In this document: positions 58,381 to 64,000 of the stretch, in pieces | Layout: every line of letters begins with the position of its first letter | Position numbering within the stretch: the stretch's first letter is position 1 | Assembly: GCF_002362255.1 (NCBI RefSeq) | Contig: NZ_LPVV01000012.1 | Span: 186,001 to 250,000, forward strand | Length of the DNA: 64,000 nucleotides | Direction of reading: 5' to 3' | DNA from: Microbacterium sp. SZ1 | Lineage (GTDB): Bacteria; Actinomycetota; Actinomycetes; Actinomycetales; Microbacteriaceae | Translations under genes and position numbers: made by a program | The notes under the pieces: model-generated | Seen by the model: the letters and a program-made list of their open reading frames with translations, nothing else | Databases searched by the model: none | Told to the model about the DNA's origin: nothing

Positions 58381-59598
58381 TCACGGGACCTGCCAGAACC
58401 TGTTGCCGAGTGCGTAGATGTGGAAGATCCAGATCCACTGGCCGACGACGCAGAGGACGAGCACGCCGAGTCGCCAGAGCCGGGAGCGCGGAACTGCCAC
58501 CGCTCCCCAGAGAGGACTGAGCGGCAGCAGCAGACGGAACGTGCTCGACTGCGGGAAGAACACCAGGAGCAGGTAGAGCAGGTAACTCGCGCTCCACAGA
58601 CGCAGGTCGGCGCCGACGCGGTGCACCTGGGGCAGGAGGAGGAGGGCGGCGGCGAGGGCGATGACGAGCAGCACGAGGGCGACGGGCCCCCACTCGGTCG
58701 GCAGGCCCCACTGCGCGAACCAGAACGACGAGGCCTGCACCCATCCCTCGAAGGGGACGAACCCCTCTACTCCCCCGATGATCCAGAGGCGCCGCCAGGC
58801 CAGCTCGGTCGCGAGATAGGCCCCGGGGTCGCCGGTGACCACGCCCGCGATGACCTGCCATGCGAAGCCGCAGGCCACGGCGAGCGCTCCCAGCGCCACG
58901 ATGTGCACCACCTCCCGCGGCAGGAGCGGATCATCGCGTCGCCGCAGGAAGCGTACGATGCCGTGCAGCCCGAGGTACAGCGCGAAGGCCAGGATGCCGG
59001 GGCGCGTGAACGCCATGACGGGGACGAGCAGATACAGCCACGCGTATCTCCGACGGATCGTCGCGTCGAGCGCGAGGAACAGCAGCAGGAGGAAGAGCGT
59101 CTCCGCGTACCCCACCTGGAACATCGCGGCGAGCGGCCCGAACGCGAAGAACGTCACCGCCCAGAGCGCAGCCGCCCGTCCGATCCTGTCACGCAGCAGC
59201 CGATCGAGGGCGAGGCAGGCGAGGTACCCGGCCGCGAACGAGAGCAGCAGCGCGCCCGCGCCCCAGGATCCGAGGAGGAACCCGATGCCCCTCGCCGCGT
59301 AGGCGAACACCGGCATGAACGCCCAGGCGTTCTCCGCCACGTCGCCGGAGTCTGTGAGCGGAAGAGTCGACGGGTAGCCCTCCTCCGCGACGAGCCAATA
59401 CCACTGGGCATCCCAGCCGACGACGAAGTCGCCGAGGCCTGGGTCCGCCCCGAAGCGCGAGAGCGAGGTCGACTGCAGGGCGGCGACGATCATCAGAGTG
59501 GTGGTGACCGCGCGCGCCGCGAGATAGATCGCGGCGATCTTGAGGGGCGCGGGGGTGCGCGCCCACCGGCGAGCGAGCGTCAGCGCGAGCTGAGCCAC
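58381..59598 (-). CDS. PIG-V-like mannosyltransferase, GT-C membrane glycosyltransferase
   Basis: A 405-residue protein with about ten membrane segments. The first outer loop has the acidic motif VVGWDAQWYWLVAEEGYPS, typical of PIG-V-type GT-C mannosyltransferases that use polyprenyl-phosphate-mannose; later ARGIGFLLGSWGAGALLLSF, AETLFLLLLFLALDATIRR and SSTFRLLLPLSPLWG support this. The start is a GTG at 59598, which overlaps the dapE stop region by 19 bases; the frame stays open further but runs through dapE. The acceptor (lipoglycan, protein or wall glycan) is not evident. It is the last gene after dapE on the minus strand. Confidence 0.83.
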   Translation of the reverse strand: MAQLALTLARRWARTPAPLKIAAIYLAARAVTTTLMIVAALQSTSLSRFGADPGLGDFVVGWDAQWYWLVAEEGYPSTLPLTDSGDVAENAWAFMPVFAYAARGIGFLLGSWGAGALLLSFAAGYLACLALDRLLRDRIGRAAALWAVTFFAFGPLAAMFQVGYAETLFLLLLFLALDATIRRRYAWLYLLVPVMAFTRPGILAFALYLGLHGIVRFLRRRDDPLLPREVVHIVALGALAVACGFAWQVIAGVVTGDPGAYLATELAWRRLWIIGGVEGFVPFEGWVQASSFWFAQWGLPTEWGPVALVLLVIALAAALLLLPQVHRVGADLRLWSASYLLYLLLVFFPQSSTFRLLLPLSPLWGAVAVPRSRLWRLGVLVLCVVGQWIWIFHIYALGNRFWQVP

Positions 59599-60653
59599 GT
59601 ACGCAGCCCTCGCTCCACGGCTTCGATCTGCGAGACGGGCACGCACTCCTCGTCGTGATGGGCGAGGTGCGGGTCTCCCGGCCCGTAGTTCACGGCCGGG
59701 ATGCCGAGGGCGGAGAAACGTGCGACGTCGGTCCATCCGTACTTCGGGCGGGGCTCGGCGCCGACGGCGGCGACGAACTCTTTCGCGATCGGGGCATCGA
59801 GGCCGGGCCGGGCCCCCTCTGCGGCATCCGTGATCTCGACGTCGAAGCCGGCGAGCAGGTTGCGGATGTGGGCCTCGGCATCGGCCGCCGACTTGCTCGG
59901 GGCGAACCGGTAGTTGACCTCGATCTCGCAGGCGTCGGGGATGACGTTGCCCGCGACGCCGCCCGTGATGCGGACGGCGCTCATGCTCTCCCGGTAGAGC
60001 AGCCCCTCGACGGCGACCTCCCGTGCCCGGTACTCGGCGAGCCTCGCGAGGATGGGGGCTGCTCGGTGAATCGCATTCTCGCCGATCCACGCGCGAGCCG
60101 CGTGCGCCCGCACGCCCGCGGTGCGCACGATCGCGCGCATCGTCCCGTTGCATCCGCCCTCGACCTCGCCGTTCGACGGCTCGCCGAGGATCGCGAAATC
60201 GGCCCGGAACAGATCGGGACGGTCGGCGGCGAGCAGCGTCAGCCCGTTCTTGGACGCCTCGACCTCTTCGTTGTCGTACCACATCCAGGTGATGTCGACC
60301 GCAGGGTCGGTGAGTTCGGCGGCCAGCTTCAGCTGCACCGCGACGCCCGCCTTCATGTCGACTGTCCCGCGGCCCCAGAGGTAGGGCGCGCCCTCGATGT
60401 CGATGTCGCGGGTGGGAACATTGCCGTTGATCGGGACCGTGTCGATGTGGCCGGCGATCGCGACGCGCTGCGCGCGGCCGAGCGAGGTGCGCGCGACGAT
60501 CGTGTTGCCGTGGCGGATCACCTCGAGATGCGCGTAGCCGGAGACAGCCTCCTCGATCGCGTCGGCGAGCGGCTTCTCGTCGCCGGACACGCTGGGGATG
60601 TCGCAGATCGCGCGGGTCAGATCGAGGGATGACGCGGTGAGGTCGAGCAGCAT
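59580..60653 (-). CDS. dapE: Succinyl-diaminopimelate desuccinylase DapE
   Basis: Releases succinate from N-succinyl-LL-diaminopimelate in lysine and peptidoglycan precursor synthesis (M20 dizinc peptidase fold). Metal ligands: [10 protein letters not shown] (His), RGTVDMKAG (Asp), WYDNEEVEA (Glu pair), ILGEPSNGE (Glu) and [10 protein letters not shown] (His). The dimer domain has [17 protein letters not shown]. The 357-residue length is normal. ATG at 60653 has TAGGCT six bases upstream (60660-60665, minus strand), predicting a leaderless start. It diverges from dapD across 64 bases; both are the succinylase branch of the DAP pathway. Confidence 0.95.
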   Translation of the reverse strand: MLLDLTASSLDLTRAICDIPSVSGDEKPLADAIEEAVSGYAHLEVIRHGNTIVARTSLGRAQRVAIAGHIDTVPINGNVPTRDIDIEGAPYLWGRGTVDMKAGVAVQLKLAAELTDPAVDITWMWYDNEEVEASKNGLTLLAADRPDLFRADFAILGEPSNGEVEGGCNGTMRAIVRTAGVRAHAARAWIGENAIHRAAPILARLAEYRAREVAVEGLLYRESMSAVRITGGVAGNVIPDACEIEVNYRFAPSKSAADAEAHIRNLLAGFDVEITDAAEGARPGLDAPIAKEFVAAVGAEPRPKYGWTDVARFSALGIPAVNYGPGDPHLAHHDEECVPVSQIEAVERGLRTWLSSR

Positions 60654-60717
60654 GGACCCAGCCTACTTACCCGTCACGCGGGCGTCGGCCGGAGGGAAGT
60701 GGCGATACCGTGGAGGC

Positions 60718-61671
60718 ATGACTGAGGCGCGCACCGTGTGGGGTATTGGACTTTCGACGATCGCCGGCGACGGCACCGTTCTCGACGCCTGGTTCCCCGA
60801 GGTCACGGCCACGGCGCCGACGGCGGGAGACGCCGCTGCCGCTCTGCTGACGCTGGATGCCGTCGCCGGACCGGACGAGCGCCGCAACGTGACCGTCGAG
60901 ACCGTGCAGCTGCACATCGACCTGGACGCGCCCCCCGCCTCCACGATCGACGCCTACCTCCGTCTGCACGCGCTCTCGCACCTCGTCGTGCGGCCGAACG
61001 AGCTCAACCTCGACGGCATCTTCGGGCACCTGCCGAACGTCGCATGGACGAACGCCGGGCCGATGCACCCCGACGACGCGGCACGGCTTCGTCCGCTGCT
61101 GCAACGCGCCGGCATCCAGGTGCAGGGTCTCGACAAGTTCCCGCGGCTCACCGACTACGTGCAGCCTGCGGGGGTGCGCATCGCCGACGCCTCGCGAGTT
61201 CGACTCGGCGCCCACCTTTCACCGGGTACCACGGTCATGCACGAGGGGTTCGTGAACTTCAACGCCGGCACGCTCGGCGCCTCCATGGTCGAGGGACGCA
61301 TCTCGCAGGGCGTCGTGGTCGGCGACGGCAGCGACATCGGCGGCGGCTCGTCGATCATGGGCACTCTCTCGGGCGGCGGCTCGCACCGCGTGTCGATCGG
61401 CGCGCGCACCCTGCTCGGTGCGAACGCCGGGATCGGCATCTCGCTCGGCGACGACTGCGTGGTCGAAGCGGGCCTCTACGTGACGGCCGGGACCAAGGTC
61501 GTGCTGGTCGACGGACCGGCGACGCCCGGTGGAGGGCGTCCCTCCGTCAAGGGTGCGGAGCTGTCTGGGCGCGACGGCCTGCTGTTCCGTCGCAACTCGC
61601 TCAGCGGCGCCGTCGAGGCCGTCACGAGGGCCGGCGTCGGCGTCACGTTGAACGAGGCTCTTCACGCTTGA
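60718..61671 (+). CDS. dapD: Tetrahydrodipicolinate N-succinyltransferase DapD
   Basis: First committed enzyme of the succinylase branch of DAP synthesis. The 317-residue protein has the actinobacterial DapD layout: an N-terminal alpha/beta part ([19 protein letters not shown]) and a left-handed beta-helix with [39 protein letters not shown] and [18 protein letters not shown]. The helix repeat hexapeptides are readable. ATG at 60718 has TACCGT six bases upstream (60706-60711) with GGAGGC between, so both a leaderless message and a ribosome site are possible. It faces dapE, as in mycobacteria (Rv1201c/Rv1202). Confidence 0.95.
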   Translation: MTEARTVWGIGLSTIAGDGTVLDAWFPEVTATAPTAGDAAAALLTLDAVAGPDERRNVTVETVQLHIDLDAPPASTIDAYLRLHALSHLVVRPNELNLDGIFGHLPNVAWTNAGPMHPDDAARLRPLLQRAGIQVQGLDKFPRLTDYVQPAGVRIADASRVRLGAHLSPGTTVMHEGFVNFNAGTLGASMVEGRISQGVVVGDGSDIGGGSSIMGTLSGGGSHRVSIGARTLLGANAGIGISLGDDCVVEAGLYVTAGTKVVLVDGPATPGGGRPSVKGAELSGRDGLLFRRNSLSGAVEAVTRAGVGVTLNEALHA

Positions 61672-61717
61672 GAGCGTCCCTGAGAGCGCCCAGCGCCGGA
61701 GATCACAGCGGCGCTGA

Positions 61718-61723
61718 TAGACT
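61718..61723 (+). promoter_or_regulatory. -10 box (TAGACT) of the second DEAD-box gene, long leader
   Basis: TAGACT lies 206 bases before the ATG at 61930. The 258-base spacer 61672-61929 therefore contains a leader of about 200 bases, with a 9-bp hairpin CGCGTGCGG/CCGCATGCG (61891-61912) close to the ribosome site. No other gene is seen in the spacer. Confidence 0.45.
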
Positions 61724-61929
61724 GTAGGGGTCGTACGGCCATCCAGTCCGGCGATGTCGTCGTCGTCACGGGGTCTCCGAGGACCGAAGCGGGCGCTCCA
61801 GAGCCGCCCCCACAACCAGCCTTCGCTGGCGTTTCGCACGGCGAACCGATGCGCTGTCCTGCGCCGTCGCCACCTCATACCCAGAATCCTCGCGTGCGGT
61901 CGTCCGCATGCGCTGATGGAGCTTTTCCT

Positions 61930-63309
61930 ATGTCTTCCTTCCTCGAACTCGGCGTACCCGCCGATCTCGCCGCCGTTCTCGCCGCCTCGGGCAAGACGGA
62001 GGCGTTCGCCATCCAGCGCGACACGCTCCCCGACTCGCTCGCCGGTCGCGACCTGCTCGGACGTGGCCGCACCGGCAGCGGCAAGACGATCGCGTTCGCG
62101 CTTCCCCTCGTCGCGCGCCTCGCCGCTTCCGGCAAGAAGCGCCGCTCGGGTCTCCCGCGCGGGCTCGTGCTCGCACCGACCCGCGAGCTCGCCACGCAGA
62201 TCGCCGCGACCGTCGCTCCCCTCGCCGAGGCCGCCGGCCTGAAGGTCACGACCGTGTTCGGCGGTGTGAGCCAGCGCCCGCAGGAGCAGGCGCTGAACGG
62301 CGGCGTCGACATCGTCGTGGCCTGCCCCGGCCGCCTCGAGGACCTCATGAAGCAGCAGGTCGTACGCCTGAGCGAGATCGAGGTCACCGTGCTCGACGAG
62401 GCCGACCACATGGCCGACCTCGGATTCCTCCCCGGCGTCACCCGCATCCTGAACGCGACCCCCGCCGGCGGACAGCGGCTGCTGTTCAGCGCGACGCTCG
62501 ACCGCGGCATCGACACCCTCGCCCGCCGATTCCTCGTGAACCCGGTGAGCCATGAGGTCGACGAGGCCAGCGTCCCGGTCGGCGAGATGACGCACCGCGT
62601 GCTCGTCGTGGACTCCACGGAGAACAAGACGACCCTCGTGCGCGATCTCGCCTCCGGCACCGGCCGCCGCATCCTCTTCACCCGCACCAAGCACCAGGCG
62701 AAGAAGCTCGCGAAGCAGCTCACGGCGGCGGGCATCCCCGCCGTCGACCTGCACGGCAACCTGTCGCAGAATGCGCGCGAGCGCAACCTCGGGGCCTTCT
62801 CGAGCGATCCCGACGACGGCGGCGTGCGCGTGCTCGTCGCGACCGACGTCGCGGCCCGCGGCGTGCACGTCGACAACGTCGACCTCGTGGTGCACGTCGA
62901 CCCGCCCATGGAGCACAAGGCGTATCTGCACCGCTCCGGCCGCACGGCGCGTGCCGGAGCTGCGGGCACCGTGGTGACCGTGGTGCTGCCCGAGCAGCGC
63001 CGTGACGTCAAGGACCTGCTGCGCAAGGCCGCGATCACGGCAGCGCTCGAAGAGGTCACGCCCGCTGCCGTCGAGCAGCTGGTTCCCGAGCGTGCACCGC
63101 ACGTGCGCCCGGCACCCGTGCAGAAGCAGCCGCAGCGCCAGGCGCCGAAGCAGCGCCCGGCGGGCGGCGAGCGCGGCTCGGCCACCACCCCGCCGTCGCG
63201 TCGTCGCCGGCGCCCGCGCTCCGGCGGACAGGGGCAGGGCGGCCAGGGCGGTCAGCCGCAGGGCGGCTCGCGCCAGGGCGGTCGCGGTCGCGGCGGCCAG
63301 GGTCGCTGA
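61930..63309 (+). CDS. DEAD-box RNA helicase with Gln-Gly repeat tail
   Basis: A 459-residue RNA helicase. Motifs: Q motif EAFAIQRDTLP, I RTGSGKT, Ia PTRELA, Ib CPGRLED, II VLDEADHMADLG, III FSATLD, IV ILFTRTK, V ATDVAARGVHVDNV and VI YLHRSGRTARAG. The tail is rich in Gln, Arg and Gly, with repeats GQGGQGGQPQGGSRQGG. It is a second helicase of a different branch from the one at 45.3 kb, where the tail is Arg-rich. ATG at 61930 has GGAG eight bases upstream. The long leader and tail suggest temperature or RNA-level regulation. It ends at a perfect palindromic terminator shared with gltA. Confidence 0.94.
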   Translation: MSSFLELGVPADLAAVLAASGKTEAFAIQRDTLPDSLAGRDLLGRGRTGSGKTIAFALPLVARLAASGKKRRSGLPRGLVLAPTRELATQIAATVAPLAEAAGLKVTTVFGGVSQRPQEQALNGGVDIVVACPGRLEDLMKQQVVRLSEIEVTVLDEADHMADLGFLPGVTRILNATPAGGQRLLFSATLDRGIDTLARRFLVNPVSHEVDEASVPVGEMTHRVLVVDSTENKTTLVRDLASGTGRRILFTRTKHQAKKLAKQLTAAGIPAVDLHGNLSQNARERNLGAFSSDPDDGGVRVLVATDVAARGVHVDNVDLVVHVDPPMEHKAYLHRSGRTARAGAAGTVVTVVLPEQRRDVKDLLRKAAITAALEEVTPAAVEQLVPERAPHVRPAPVQKQPQRQAPKQRPAGGERGSATTPPSRRRRRPRSGGQGQGGQGGQPQGGSRQGGRGRGGQGR

Positions 63310-63322
63310 CCTTCACAGCGAG

Positions 63323-63362
63323 ACGAGAAGAGCGGATGCCGTACGGCATCCGCTCTTCTCGT
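63323..63362. terminator. 40-bp perfect palindrome between convergent genes
   Basis: The arms 63323-63342 and 63343-63362 are exact reverse complements (ACGAGAAGAGCGGATGCCGT and its complement). It lies 13 bases after the helicase stop and 22 before the citrate synthase stop, so it serves both directions. T-rich stretches flank it weakly. Confidence 0.85.
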
Positions 63363-63384
63363 TCGTGTCTCGGTACGTCCGCCG

Positions 63385-64000
63385 TCAGCGCGTCTGGAAC
63401 GTGCGCTCGACCGAGCCCGTGTACAGCTGCTGCGGGCGGCCGATCTTGGTCTGCGGGTCGAGCTGCAGCTCGCGCCACTGGGCGAGCCAGCCGGGCAGGC
63501 GGCCGATCGCGAAGAGAACCGTGAACATGCGGGTCGGGAACCCCATGGCCTTGTAGATCACGCCGGTGTAGAAGTCGACGTTCGGGTAGAGGCGACGCTC
63601 CTTGAAGTAGTCGTCGGCGAGCGCGATCTCCTCCAGCTCCTGCGCGAGGTCGAGCAGCGGGTCGGTCACGCCGAGCTCGGCGAGGACCTCGCCGGCGGCC
63701 TCCTTCACGAGCTTGGCGCGCGGGTCGTAGTTCTTGTAGACCCGGTGGCCGAAGCCCATGAGCTTGACGCCCTCCTCCTTGTTCTTCACCCGCTCCACGA
63801 AGCGAGAGACGCTCTGGCCCGAGTCGCGGATCTGGCCGAGCATCGTGAGCACCGCCTCGTTCGCTCCCCCGTGCAGCGGGCCGGAGAGGGCCTGGATGCC
63901 GGCGGAGATCGACGCGAACTGGTTGGCCCCGGTGGAGCCGACCAGGCGCACGGTCGAGGTCGAGGCGTTCTGCTCGTGATCCTCGTGCAGGATGAGCAGG
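63385..64000 (-). CDS. gltA: Citrate synthase, C-terminal part, 5' end outside window
   Basis: The minus frame is open from the window edge to a stop at 63385. The visible 204 or so residues hold the C-terminal part of a type II citrate synthase: [34 protein letters not shown] (active-site His), [15 protein letters not shown] (citrate-binding and catalytic His/Arg), [16 protein letters not shown] (catalytic Asp in D-F-Y) and GWLAQWREL. It condenses acetyl-CoA and oxaloacetate in the TCA cycle. The start lies beyond 64000. It is convergent with the DEAD-box gene across the palindrome. Confidence 0.95.
   Translation of the reverse strand, partial: LLILHEDHEQNASTSTVRLVGSTGANQFASISAGIQALSGPLHGGANEAVLTMLGQIRDSGQSVSRFVERVKNKEEGVKLMGFGHRVYKNYDPRAKLVKEAAGEVLAELGVTDPLLDLAQELEEIALADDYFKERRLYPNVDFYTGVIYKAMGFPTRMFTVLFAIGRLPGWLAQWRELQLDPQTKIGRPQQLYTGSVERTFQTR

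Noticed and set aside
61219..63102. Minus-strand open frame of 627 codons opposite dapD and the DEAD-box helicase
   Set aside because: No motifs, biased composition, and both opposite genes are complete and certain.
1..64000. Insertion sequences, prophage or integrative element
   Set aside because: No transposase, integrase or phage structural gene was recognised, and composition looks uniform; the accessory character of 1-20 kb is explained by envelope polymer genes.

Overview
The window is GC-rich chromosomal DNA from a Gram-positive actinobacterium, most likely Microbacteriaceae and Microbacterium-like. This rests on the gene content and on family-level recognition; no search was run. Supporting signs are dense genes with many 4-base ATGA/GTGA stop/start overlaps, the actinobacterial helicase-nuclease pair AdnA/AdnB, and a tatB-mrp-DUF1003-MgtE_N block. 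The gene set UPF0182, PDZ-Lon, zincin-like, UvrD2, NudC, AdnB/AdnA, DUF3107, ferritin-like, DEAD-box resembles, from memory, Mycobacterium tuberculosis Rv3193c-Rv3211. The dapD/dapE, DUF3117, O-methyltransferase, tatB, mrp stretch resembles Rv1201c-Rv1233c. I saw no phage, insertion sequence or CRISPR array.

Region 1 (1-20 kb) is a cell-envelope glycopolymer region. It holds a DUF6541 membrane protein cut by the left edge, a GT2 and a GT4 glycosyltransferase, a Wzm/Wzt-type ABC exporter, another glycosyltransferase, a DUF4012 protein, a surface protein with a class E (LAxTG) sorting signal, an LCP ligase, three CDP-glycerol glycerophosphotransferase-like enzymes and an ExoA-like GT2. purK, purE, birA and a PH-domain protein sit among them. 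Together they can build a glycan or teichoic-acid-like polymer in the cytoplasm, export it through Wzm/Wzt and attach it to peptidoglycan through LCP.

Region 2 (20-26.4 kb) has an HtrA-type protease, a DapC/kynurenine-aminotransferase-like enzyme facing a Nit2-like amidase, an initiator tRNA with its own terminator, and an NCS1 permease with a second nitrilase-superfamily amidase.

Region 3 (26.4-46.8 kb) is the conserved actinobacterial block: UPF0182, PDZ-Lon protease, a zincin-like protein without HExxH, an orphan TOMM-cyclodehydratase-like protein, UvrD2-like helicase, NudC, an apparent pseudokinase, AdnB, AdnA, DUF3107, a small membrane protein, a MiaE-like ferritin-fold protein and a DEAD-box helicase. 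Several convergent pairs overlap antisense.

Region 4 (46.7-64 kb) carries DUF817, a PHP phosphoesterase, an EEP hydrolase, aminopeptidase P, an intergenic REP-like element, an alpha/beta hydrolase, DUF4870 and stress-protein genes, MgtE_N-CBS, DUF1003, Mrp, TatB, an O-methyltransferase, DUF3117, a PIG-V-like mannosyltransferase, dapE, dapD, a second DEAD-box helicase and the 3' part of citrate synthase.

Many genes start 6-7 bases after a TANNNT -10 box, which predicts widespread leaderless transcription. The most notable observations are the apparent pseudokinase, the terminator whose loop and arm hold the next gene's -10 box and start codon (19941-19979), the structured leader before the LAxTG protein (9286-9324), the orphan TOMM-like protein overlapping uvrD2, and the two-plus-two inverted repeat at 51252-51332.
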